This document shows positions 7,306 to 15,811 of a DNA stretch of 15,811 nucleotides, piece by piece. The DNA is taken from contig DPEO01000176.1 in assembly GCA_003530935.1 (NCBI GenBank), forward strand, positions 1 through 15,811, written 5' to 3'. Under the pieces are notes generated by a model. The model saw nothing but the letters and a program-made list of their open reading frames with translations. It was not told the DNA's origin and searched no databases. The DNA comes from Desulfomicrobiaceae bacterium. Lineage in GTDB: Bacteria > Desulfobacterota > Desulfovibrionia > Desulfovibrionales > Desulfomicrobiaceae. Within the stretch, counting starts at the first letter, position 1. Each line of letters opens with the position of its first letter. The position numbers and the translations under genes were made by a program.

Positions 7306-7327
7306 CCGCCCGCTTTCCAGCGGGCGG
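7306..7327 (-). terminator. GC-rich hairpin, second of two after msbA
   Basis: A perfect 9-bp stem (CCGCCCGCT at 7306-7314 with AGCGGGCGG at 7319-7327) encloses the tetraloop TTCC (GGAA on the minus strand). No T-run follows, so it may be a weak or factor-assisted terminator, or an mRNA 3'-end stabiliser. It sits between msbA and the sigma-54 promoter. Confidence 0.4.
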
Positions 7328-7343
7328 GCCATCCGCGCTGGGG

Positions 7344-7371
7344 GATTTGCCCCAAGGGGTTGGGGCAAATC
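7344..7371 (-). terminator. Hairpin directly after the msbA stop codon
   Basis: A perfect 10-bp stem (GATTTGCCCC at 7344-7353 with GGGGCAAATC at 7362-7371) has an 8-base loop and begins six bases past the msbA stop. It lacks a downstream T-run. With the second hairpin it probably ends or protects the envelope-operon transcript. Confidence 0.45.
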
Positions 7372-7377
7372 ACGCAG

Positions 7378-9134
<1,757 letters not shown>

Positions 9135-9138
<4 letters not shown>

Positions 9139-10139
9139 GCAAGAGGTACCTCGAAAGAGTGCAGATCCGGGTCGGGAGGAACGTTGCGGAAGCGTTTGCC
9201 AAAGAGTCGCGCCCCCCAGGTGGTGGCGTGCATGGCCAGACGCCGGCGCAGCCAGCCCACGCTTTTGCGGCGGCCCACGCCGATGCGCTGCACCCGGAAG
9301 GGGTCGGTGCCCGGCGCGTTGGGCCCGCGCTCCAGGGTGAAGGCCCCCGCGTGGCCGCTTGCGCGCGCCGCCTGGGTGGAGGCGGCGTCGAAGTGCCCCC
9401 ACGGCCAGCAGAGCCATACCGCCGTATTGCCGGTGACTTCTTGGATGACTTCCCGGGAGCGGACAAGCTCCGCCAGGCAGTCCGTGGCGCGGGTCTCTGG
9501 GCTTCGGCGGGTGAGACGCACGGCGTGCGGCAGTTCCTCGGGCCAAAAACCGTCGTAGGCATAGGCGCTTCCCAGGGCAAAGACCGGGTAGCGCGGGTCT
9601 TCGGTGCGGTAGATGCCGGCCACGGCCCAGTGGCAGCCTTGGCCCACGGTGCCGGTGGGGACAGGGCTGATGAAGCAGCCCTGGTGCCGGGCGGTGTGGT
9701 TGTGCACCTCGAAGCCGAAGTCCTCCACCAGGGCGCGCACTTCGCTTGCGCGCAGAAAATGGGAAAAATCCTGCTGCCGCAGGGCCAGGCGCAGGCCATG
9801 GGAGAGCTTGGCCGGGGCGGGGCATTGGCTTGGGGTGCGCGCCGGCCCCTGGCCCAAAAAGTCGGTGATGGCGAAGAAGACGCCGTGCAGCCCAAGGCGC
9901 CGAAGGCGCGGGGCCACCTCGGTCCACATGCTCACGTGGCAGTCGTCGAAGGTGAGCATGAGGCTGCGCTCCGGCACCGGCGTTTTTCCCGTGAGTACGG
10001 CCAAAAGCTCCGCACAGGAGAGGGTACGCCAGCCGCTGCGCACGATCTCCTGCAGATGGGCCTCGAAGAGCTCGGCCGGGTGCCCGCCGGGGGTGCCCAC
10101 GTCGTGGTAGCAGAGCACGGGAATGGATCTCGGGATCAC
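9135..10139 (-). CDS. Polysaccharide deacetylase (NodB domain, carbohydrate esterase 4)
   Basis: This 334-residue protein has the CE4/NodB motifs: LTFDD (62-66; D65 base, D66 metal), H148-T-A-R-H152 (metal-binding His pair) and CWPWGHFD (244-251). Such enzymes remove N- or O-acetyl groups from sugars. No signal peptide is visible, so it may act in the cytoplasm on a lipid-linked precursor. The residue after the DD pair is Cys (C67), where Gly is usual. The start is GTG at 10139 in a 4-base GTGA overlap with the upstream glycosyltransferase. Its stop overlaps the msbA start. The context suggests it trims an LPS-core or lipid-linked sugar before flipping; the substrate is unknown. Confidence 0.85.
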
Positions 10140-11173
10140 TTTTCGGCTCCGTCAAGACCGTAGATGGCAAGAAGGCGCGCCACGCGCGTTGGCACGGAAA
10201 AGTCTTCGGCACGCCTTTGGGCCGCAGTCGCCAGCAGGATGCGCTCGCTGGGGACATCCAAAAGCCGGCCCACGGCCTGGGCCATGGCCTCCGGGTCTTC
10301 GGAGGCCACGAGGATGCCATCGCGACCGTGGGTGAGGATTTCCGGCACCCCGCCCACAGCGGTGGCCACAGGCGCGGCCCCGCAGGCCATGGCCTCCAAG
10401 AGGGCGTTGGGCTGGCTTTCCTGACGCGAGGCGAGCACGAAGATGCTGGTGGCAGAAAGCACACGCAGCACTTCCGCGTGGGCTACGGCGCCGTGAAAGC
10501 GGGTGCGCTCCAAGGCCGGCCCCAGGAGGGCTTCCCACCGGGGATCTGCGCGGGTCCCCACGACGTGCACCGCGAAGTCGCGGCGACGCTGGGCGAGGCT
10601 GGCCATGGCCGAGAGAAACACGTCCAGCCCTTTGTAGGGCTTGGTGCCGCCCACGAAGGTCACCCACGGCGGGCTGGGGCGGGTGGCGGGATCGGGACAG
10701 CCCTCGGGTATGGCGATGGCGTTGGGGATCACGTGGATCTTGCGCTTGGGGATCCACAGGCGGCGCAGCACCGTGGCTGCCGCCTCGGGGTTGCAGATGA
10801 GGCCGTCGAGTTGCGGGAGGAAGAACAACGGAAAGCTCCCTGGCACGAAGACCACCCCGCGGTTGAGAAACAGCCGAAAGCGCGCGCCAAGCAATTTGGC
10901 GAGGAGAAAGGCTTTGTACACCCGGCTATGGAAACAGTGCACCACGTCCGGCCGGATGTCTGCCAGGATGCGGCGTACTTGGGCGAGGCTCAGGCGGGGG
11001 CCTGACGGAATGCAGGTGACCGCGGCGTCCAGGGTGCCGCTGAGCTTGCGTCCCGTGGGGGCAACGACCGCGACCGAATGCCCGCCTGCCGCCAGGGCGT
11101 TGGCCGCCAGCGCCAGCTGGCGATTGCCGCCGGAGAGCTTGTCGGAGTTGGTGGCAAAAAGGATGGAAGGCAC
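10136..11173 (-). CDS. Glycosyltransferase family 4
   Basis: This 345-residue GT-B/GT4 enzyme starts with VPSILFATNSDKLSGGNRQL, a Rossmann strand followed by the Gly-rich acceptor loop. The donor half begins at TFVGGTKPYKG (172-182). The EX7E motif is E252/E260 in SRQESQPNALLEAMACGAAP. I chose GTG at 11173, with GGAG eight bases upstream. A TTG at 11260 would add 29 residues of unconvincing sequence. It is the first gene of an operon with the deacetylase and msbA, linked by a 4-base overlap, so its product is probably part of the same lipid-linked glycan. Specificity cannot be told. Confidence 0.87.
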   Translation of the reverse strand: MPSILFATNSDKLSGGNRQLALAANALAAGGHSVAVVAPTGRKLSGTLDAAVTCIPSGPRLSLAQVRRILADIRPDVVHCFHSRVYKAFLLAKLLGARFRLFLNRGVVFVPGSFPLFFLPQLDGLICNPEAAATVLRRLWIPKRKIHVIPNAIAIPEGCPDPATRPSPPWVTFVGGTKPYKGLDVFLSAMASLAQRRRDFAVHVVGTRADPRWEALLGPALERTRFHGAVAHAEVLRVLSATSIFVLASRQESQPNALLEAMACGAAPVATAVGGVPEILTHGRDGILVASEDPEAMAQAVGRLLDVPSERILLATAAQRRAEDFSVPTRVARLLAIYGLDGAEK

Positions 11174-11417
11174 GTAACGACTCCAGTGCAGATCATGGCC
11201 GGGGGTTCGCGCCCCGGCACGGCTCGCATGGTCAAGGCCGGGCCCGAGGTCAAGGGGCAAGCGCAGACATCGGAGGAGTGCGATGCAGTGTTTTTTTCTT
11301 TATGATGTTTCCGTTGGACTATGCTGCGTTGTCCTCATTTGATAGCATCAGCGCAGACAAGCGCTTTTTCTGGCTGCTCGTCGCAGCGGGGATGGTGGAA
11401 GTGAGCTGGAGGGGATG
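11174..11417. other. Divergent intergenic region between the envelope operon and pgl-tal
   Basis: No convincing gene is seen. The region is more AT-rich at 11285-11345, where promoters for both directions would be expected, but I find no strong -35/-10 pair on either strand. It holds a 7-bp GC-rich inverted repeat at 11198-11218 (loop 11205-11211), which would lie in the leader of the minus operon. A small hairpin, AGCGC/GCGCT at 11350-11365, is followed by a T-run and lies 50 bases before pgl. AGCGCAGACA occurs twice (11260-11269 and 11350-11359). Confidence 0.5.
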
Positions 11418-12200
11418 ATGGCGTTGGGTGTGGAAGTGTCGGTGTTCGAGCACGATCAAGCTGTGGGATGCGCGGTTGCGGCTGCCGTGGCCCAGGCGGC
11501 GCAGGCGTCCATCGCCTTCCGCGGGCGGTTTTGTGTGGCTTTTTCCGGCGGCTCGCTGGTGAACTTGCTGGCCCCTGCCTTCGTTGGGCTTGTGAACCGC
11601 CGGGAAATCCACTGCGCTGCGTGGCGTATTTTTTGGGTGGACGAGCGTTGGGTGCCGCACGCCAGCCCGGATTCCAATTACGGGCGGTTTTGCAGCGCAG
11701 TGCTGGATCGCGTGCCTTCCTGCGCACCGCAGGTGTATCCCATGCCCACCACCGGCTCCCTGGAGGCCGCTGCCCGTAGCTATGCCGCGACCTTACGCCA
11801 AGTAGTGGGAGCGAATCCCGGTGCTGCGCCCTCTTTGGACATGGTGCTTCTTGGCCTTGGCCGCGACGGACACACCGCCTCGCTCTTTCCCGGCCATCCA
11901 GCTTTGGAGGAGACCCGGCGCTGGGTGGTCCCGGTGCGCCATGCCCCCAAGCCCCCGGCAGTGCGCCTGACTCTGACCCTGCCGATGATCAACGCCGCCC
12001 GCCGTGTGCTTTTTGTGGTTGCCGGGGCCGGCAAGGCAGACGCCGTGGAGCGGGTGCTGCATTCTCCTGGGGATGCGCGTTTTCCGGCATCCCTGGTTGC
12101 GCCTGCAGGCGGTATGGTGCAATGGTTTCTCGACCATGAGGCCGCCCGCCGTGTGTCGCCTCGCCTGCGGGCAGCAGGCGCAGTCCACTGCGGAGAATGA
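11418..12200 (+). CDS. pgl: 6-phosphogluconolactonase
   Basis: This 260-residue SugarP-isomerase-fold enzyme (DevB/Pgl family) hydrolyses 6-phosphogluconolactone to 6-phosphogluconate in the oxidative pentose phosphate pathway. Family motifs are FSGGS (42-46), FWVDERWVP (72-80) with SPDSNYG (83-89), and LLGLGRDGHTASLFPG (144-159). An N-terminal LUD- or hydrolase-type alternative is excluded by the DERWVP and GRDGHTASLFPG pair. The start is one of a tandem ATGATG; I prefer the second ATG (11418) because GGAGG ends five bases before it, while 11415 abuts the ribosome-binding site. tal follows 23 bases downstream. Confidence 0.92.
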   Translation: MALGVEVSVFEHDQAVGCAVAAAVAQAAQASIAFRGRFCVAFSGGSLVNLLAPAFVGLVNRREIHCAAWRIFWVDERWVPHASPDSNYGRFCSAVLDRVPSCAPQVYPMPTTGSLEAAARSYAATLRQVVGANPGAAPSLDMVLLGLGRDGHTASLFPGHPALEETRRWVVPVRHAPKPPAVRLTLTLPMINAARRVLFVVAGAGKADAVERVLHSPGDARFPASLVAPAGGMVQWFLDHEAARRVSPRLRAAGAVHCGE

Positions 12201-12223
12201 CCTGTTTCGTGAAGGAGGAAACC

Positions 12224-13330
12224 ATGACCAAACTCCATGCCCTTGCGGCATTGGGCCAGTCCATCTGGTATGACAACATCCACCGCTCCCTTTTGGAGAG
12301 CGGTGGGCTTGCCGCTCTCATCCAGGCCGGAATCCGCGGGGTGACCTCCAACCCTTCCATCTTTGAAAAGGCCATCGTGGGCAGCACCGATTACGATGCC
12401 GCCATTGAGGCCTTGGCGGCCCGCGGCATGGGCGCAGCACAGATTGCCGAGACCTTGATGGTGGAGGACATCCAGCGCGCCGCGGACCTGCTGCGCCCGG
12501 TCTACGAAGAAAGCGCAGGTGAGGACGGCTATGTGAGCCTCGAGGTGAGCCCCGCCCTTGCCCATGACACCCAGGGCACCATTGCCGAGGCCCTGCGGCT
12601 TTGGCGCGCCGTGGACCGGCCCAACCTGATGATCAAGGTCCCGGCGACGCCTGCGGGGATCGCCGCCATCACGGCCCTTATCCGTCAAGGGGTGAGCGTC
12701 AACGTGACCTTGATCTTCGGGCTTGGCGCCTACCGCGCCGTGGCCGAGGCCTATATCGCCGGGCTTGCACAGTGGCTTGCCGCCGGAGGGAGTGCCCGGC
12801 AGGTGGCCTCGGTGGCCTCGTTTTTTGTCAGCCGCATTGATTCCGCCGTGGATGCGCTGTTGGAGGCGCGTGGCGCCCGTCACCTGCAGGGGACCATCGC
12901 CATCGCCTGTGCCAAGGCGGCTTATGGCCTGATGCAGGAGATCTTTTCCGGCCCGCGCTGGAGCGCCTTGGAGCGTGAGGGCGCGCGGGCGCAGCGCCTC
13001 CTTTGGGCGAGCACGAGCACCAAGAACCCTGCCTATCCGGACACCCTGTACGTGGACGCCCTCATCGGCGGCCGCACGGTGAACACCCTGCCTCCGGCCA
13101 CCCTGGAGGCCTTTTGGGATCACGGCACCGTCGCGCCCACGCTGGCCCAGGGCCTGGATGCGGCGCACGAGCAATTGGCGGCCTTGGCCGCCCTGGGCAT
13201 TGACCTGGAGGCCGTGGAAAAGCAGCTCCAGGAGGAAGGTGTGGCGGGGTTTGCCCGCTCCTTCGACGCCTTGCTGGCCAAAGTCGCGGCCAAGAGCGCC
13301 CAGCTCGCCCCTGGGGCGTGCGGCGCTTGA
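12224..13330 (+). CDS. tal: Transaldolase
   Basis: This 368-residue TIM-barrel aldolase of the longer, Tal-type subfamily transfers dihydroxyacetone units between sedoheptulose-7-phosphate and glyceraldehyde-3-phosphate. The N-terminal SIWYDNIHR (13-21), GVTSNPSIFEKA (39-50), the Schiff-base lysine K138 in LMIKVPAT (135-142), SVNVTLIFG and the C-terminal STKNPAYPDTLYVDALIGG are all as in the family. It is not the fused transaldolase/glucose-6-phosphate isomerase form. The ATG at 12224 has GGAGG at an ideal distance. It is cotranscribed with pgl, giving a pentose-phosphate pair. No clear terminator follows. Confidence 0.95.
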   Translation: MTKLHALAALGQSIWYDNIHRSLLESGGLAALIQAGIRGVTSNPSIFEKAIVGSTDYDAAIEALAARGMGAAQIAETLMVEDIQRAADLLRPVYEESAGEDGYVSLEVSPALAHDTQGTIAEALRLWRAVDRPNLMIKVPATPAGIAAITALIRQGVSVNVTLIFGLGAYRAVAEAYIAGLAQWLAAGGSARQVASVASFFVSRIDSAVDALLEARGARHLQGTIAIACAKAAYGLMQEIFSGPRWSALEREGARAQRLLWASTSTKNPAYPDTLYVDALIGGRTVNTLPPATLEAFWDHGTVAPTLAQGLDAAHEQLAALAALGIDLEAVEKQLQEEGVAGFARSFDALLAKVAAKSAQLAPGACGA

Positions 13331-13537
13331 GGGAATCAGGAGGTTTTGGGCTGGTTGCCGAGGGCGGGGCCAGCGCCGACGGGGCAATCCCCGCACATTT
13401 TGGGGTTCACGGCAGCGCCGCCTGCGCGTCCTTCGGAGCATGGGCTGCAACGAAAACGAACGAATGGGTTGCAAGCAATCGGATACTTGGGCAAGGAAAA
13501 GATGCGTGTCACCTTCAAACCGCTGGGGAGGAGCCAC
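13331..13537. other. Intergenic leader between tal and the chemoreceptor locus
   Basis: No gene or strong promoter was recognised, including no sigma-28 consensus despite the chemotaxis gene downstream. A possible stem-loop pairs GCTGCAAC (13444-13451) with GTTGCAAGC (13468-13476) with one bulge, around a loop containing repeated ACGA. No intrinsic terminator with a T-run is visible, so read-through from tal is possible. Confidence 0.5.
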
Positions 13538-13756
13538 ATGAAAAACCTCAAGCTCGGAGTCAAAATCGGTCTGGGTTTTGCCCTGGTTTTGGCCATCATG
13601 GCCACGCTCGGGGGGATCACCTTCTTTGGGGCGCGCCAGGTCGCGGACGGGGCGGATCACATGGCCAATGCGTATGTGCCTGAGGTGGGCATTGCCGCGG
13701 ACGTGCAGGCCAACACCCAGTCCATGATGTACGCGTGGAGCGGGTATGCCTTTACC

Positions 13757-13768
13757 AAGGAGAGCGGT
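13757..13768 (+). other. Frameshift point in the chemoreceptor gene
   Basis: The start frame reads ...AFTKE through GAG at 13760-13762, then GFSTRAAPPSRN and stop. The -1 frame gives RFLDQGRAAIEELKKSLAEA, the expected helical MCP sensor continuation. One missing base, for example GGAGGAG reduced to GGAGAG, would restore AFTKEERFLDQG. No classical X-XXY-YYZ slippery heptamer is present. Confidence 0.8.
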
Positions 13769-15150
13769 TTCTCGACCAGGGCCGCGCCGCCATCGAGGAA
13801 TTGAAAAAGTCTCTGGCCGAGGCGGATGATTTGTCCGTCAAACGGCCGGACTTGGTGAAGCTCAAGGAGGCAATTGCCCCCCTCAAGGCCAAGGCCCATG
13901 AGTACTTCCAGTTGGCCGACGCCAGCGTGGCCGCCACCGAGGCCCAAGAGAGAGCCATGGCGCGGATGCAGGAACTCGCGGGAGAGTACATGCGCCAATG
14001 CTCTGCCTTTTTGGAGAGTCAAAATCAGGCCATGGCGAAGGAGGTAGCCGAGGGTGCTTCGGCGGAGCGTCTGCGGGAGCGCTTGGATAAGGTTACCTGG
14101 ATCAATGATCTCATCGACATGGGCAATGCCGTGATCCAAGCCACCTACCAAGGCCAGGTGGAACGCAAGCCTGAACGCATGGAACAGGCAATACCCAATT
14201 TCGAGAAGATGGCGGCCACCGTGGACAAATTGCGGACCATCACCCGCCAGGAGGTCAACCTGAAGCAGCTTGCCTCCATCCAGCAGGCGGCCCTTGCCTA
14301 CCGCGACGAGATGCGCGCCCTGCGTGCCGCCTGGGTGCAATTGGAAGATCTGAATCGGCAGCGCACCGCCAAGGGAGAGGAAGTCCTGCAGGCAGCGGCG
14401 GCGCTCCTTGCCGCCGGGCGGCAGGGGATCGCGCACTTGGCACAGGGTTCCGTGGCACAGGCTTCGACCATGATCACCACGACTGTGGTCGGGCTTGCTG
14501 TGGGGCTTGTCCTCGCGGCGGCCATTGCCGTGTTGCTTACCCGGTCCATCACCGGACCGGTGACCCAGGGCGTGGCCTTTGCCCGTAAGCTCGCGGAAGG
14601 GGATCTCACCGCTAGCGTGGACGTGGATCAGAAGGACGAGATCGGCATCCTCGCCCAGGCCCTGCGGGAGATGAGCGAGCGCTTGCGGGAGGTGGTCTCC
14701 CAGGTGCAGAGCGCGGCGGACAACGTGGCCTCGGGCTCGGAGGAATTGTCCGCTTCGGCGCAGCAGCTTTCTCAAGGCACGACCGAACAGGCGGCCTCCA
14801 TCGAGGAAGTGAGCTCGAGCATGGAGCAGATGAGCGCCAATATCCGGCAAAACGCGGACAATGCCTCGCAAACCGAGAAGATTGCCGTGCAGGCGGCCAA
14901 AGACGCCCAGTTTAGCGGTGAGGTGGTCTCCCAGGCCGTGGACGCCATGAAGAAGATTGCGGAGAAAATCTCCATCATCGAGGAGATCGCCCGGCAGACC
15001 AATCTCTTGGCCCTCAATGCGGCCATCGAGGCCGCTCGGGCAGGAGAGCACGGCAAAGGCTTTGCCGTGGTGGCCGCCGAGGTGCGCAAACTGGCCGAGC
15101 GCAGCGGGGCGGCAGCGGCGGAAATCAGCGAATTGTCCTCGTCCACCGTG

Positions 15151-15705
15151 GGCCTGGAGGTGGCCCGGATCCTGCGGGAGCGCGAACATGCCGCCGGGCA
15201 ATCGCCCGTGCCGGTGTTTCTGGTGACCGGGTTCGCCCCTGAGGAGCTCCCGGACACGCACCATCCCCAGTGGGGGCCCTTGGTGCAGGGCGTGCTCCAG
15301 AAACCGGTGCCGGTGGACAAGCTGCGGACTGCCCTGGAACAGGCGGGTTTGCCTGTGGATGCGCCATGGGACGACGCCGACGCCTTGGCGCAATTGGGCG
15401 GAGACCTTCAGCTTCTGAACGATCTGCGCCGGATGTTCGCCGCCGAGGCGCCCCAGCGCCTCTCCGAAGGGCGCGCGGCCCTGAAGTGCGGCGATCTTGC
15501 CACGGCCCTGCGCATGTTTCATGCGCTCAAAGGCAATGCCGCCACCATCGGCGCCACGGAAGTAAGCACACTGGCCCGCGCCGTCCATGATGCCCTGCGT
15601 TTGGGGCATGTCAACGAGGCGGTGTCTTTGCTGCCTGCCCTGCAGACCGCCTTGGATCGCGTGGGCATGGTCCTTAAGGAGAAGCCCCATGAGTCCACTC
15701 TATAG
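15151..15705 (+). other. Receiver-domain remnant plus HPt domain (3' end of a former hybrid histidine kinase)
   Basis: After the MCP part, about 65 residues look like the C-terminal half of a receiver: helix 3 LEVARILRE, strand 4 PVFLVTG with the conserved Thr region, and strand 5 LQKPV with the conserved Lys. The acidic pocket and phospho-acceptor Asp are absent. About 95 residues of HPt domain follow, with the phospho-accepting His in FHALKGNAATIGA, intact by eye. Its end overlaps a response-regulator gene, the usual layout for a hybrid kinase with its partner. No separate start site was found for this part. Confidence 0.75.
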
Positions 15706-15811
15706 TCTTGCGCATCGCCATGACCGTACCCCGCGGGTGCTCATCGTGGATGACGAAGCCTTTTACCGCACCCAGCTCTCGCGCATGGTGGAAGGCTTCG
15801 GCTACCAATGG
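15689..15811 (+). CDS. Response regulator, receiver domain (partial, runs off the window)
   Basis: The visible 41 residues contain the start of a CheY-like receiver: the strand RVLIVDDE (16-23) with the acidic pair D21/D22, then helix AFYRTQLSRMVEGFGY. The ATG at 15689 is preceded by AAGGAG and lies inside the 3' end of the MCP/HPt reading frame, overlapping it by 17 bases. Translation is therefore probably coupled, and the HPt domain would be its likely phosphodonor. The phospho-acceptor Asp and any output domain lie beyond the right edge. Confidence 0.85.
   Translation, partial: MSPLYSLAHRHDRTPRVLIVDDEAFYRTQLSRMVEGFGYQW

Larger units (their letters stand above)
13538..15705 (+). pseudogene. 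Methyl-accepting chemotaxis protein gene, frameshifted and fused in frame to a partial receiver + HPt domain
   Basis: The ATG at 13538 has GGGGAGGAG upstream and a typical MCP start. The first frame encodes TM1 (about 9-31) and the start of the sensor domain, then runs to a stop at 13802-13804. MCP homology continues in the -1 frame from about 13762 to 15705. The repaired product would be 722 residues. It would have a helical periplasmic sensor of about 280 residues (32-310; size fits an HBM-type domain, not verified), TM2 (about 312-335), HAMP, the methylation helix, and the hairpin tip EEIARQTNLLALNAAIEAAR with AGEHGKGFAVVAAEVRKL. About 36 residues after the tip, at G539/L540, MCP sequence ends. 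Receiver-like sequence (VARIL, VFLVTGFAP, LQKPVPVDKL) follows without the phospho-acceptor Asp, then an HPt domain with HALKG (H662). Two lesions make a pseudogene likely; a genuine fusion or assembly fault remains possible. Confidence 0.8.

Noticed and set aside
13346..13537. Upstream extension of the chemoreceptor frame from TTG 13346, which has AGGAGG nearby
   Set aside because: The ribosome-binding site is too close to the TTG and the added residues do not look like a chemoreceptor N-terminus. ATG 13538 has a strong site and a canonical MCP start.
13331..13537. Cyclic-di-GMP riboswitch before the chemotaxis gene
   Set aside because: The conserved cores of the known classes were not found by eye.
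13750..13770. Programmed -1 frameshift
   Set aside because: No X-XXY-YYZ slippery heptamer or clear downstream stem is visible, and the gene has a second lesion, so mutation or sequence error is simpler. Not fully excluded.
13657..15690. 677-codon open frame antisense to the chemoreceptor locus
   Set aside because: The sense strand carries clear MCP and HPt motifs. The antisense product has no recognisable domain and is explained by high GC at third positions.

Overview
This 15.8 kb window is a dense, GC-rich piece of bacterial chromosome. It looks like a Gram-negative sulfate reducer of the Desulfovibrio group. Three things suggest this: LPS-core genes with MsbA and TonB (an outer membrane); a lactate-utilisation pair made of a small LUD protein (LldG/LutC-like) and a fused LldF/LldE-like iron-sulfur protein, the arrangement I recall from Desulfovibrio lactate operons; and a sigma-54-type promoter in front of that pair. 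The taxonomic call is inference. I see no IS element, CRISPR array, tRNA or rRNA.

Left part, minus strand (read from high to low coordinates). A LUD protein gene (7199-6570) and the fused LUD/ferredoxin/CCG protein gene (6570-4435) form a lactate-oxidation operon. It has a GG-N10-GC promoter at 7254-7239 and ends in a strong intrinsic terminator at 4409-4374. Below it lie a TonB-family gene (4278-3232) and a tightly packed LPS set: gmhB (3183-2581), a family 4 glycosyltransferase (2584-1457) and a heptosyltransferase-like GT9 (1469-471). A PerR-like Fur-family regulator runs off the left edge. It has its own promoter, and a Fur-box-like sequence covers the -10 region.

Middle, minus strand. 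A second envelope operon starts at 11173: a family 4 glycosyltransferase, a NodB-type polysaccharide deacetylase and MsbA. Consecutive genes overlap by four bases, so they are probably translationally coupled. Together they look like a unit that builds, trims and flips a lipid-linked glycan, probably lipid A-core. Two GC-rich hairpins close this operon just before the lactate promoter.

Right part, plus strand. A divergent 244-base spacer leads to pgl (6-phosphogluconolactonase) and tal (transaldolase), a pentose-phosphate pair. Next comes the most unusual locus, 13538-15705: a chemoreceptor (MCP) gene with two lesions. It has a -1 frameshift near codon 75. Its signalling domain also stops about 36 residues after the hairpin tip and joins, in frame, to the second half of a receiver domain followed by an intact HPt domain. 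The start of a response-regulator gene overlaps its end by 17 bases and runs off the right edge. The simplest reading is a deletion fusing an MCP gene to the 3' end of a hybrid histidine kinase gene. An assembly chimera or a living novel MCP-HPt fusion must also be considered.
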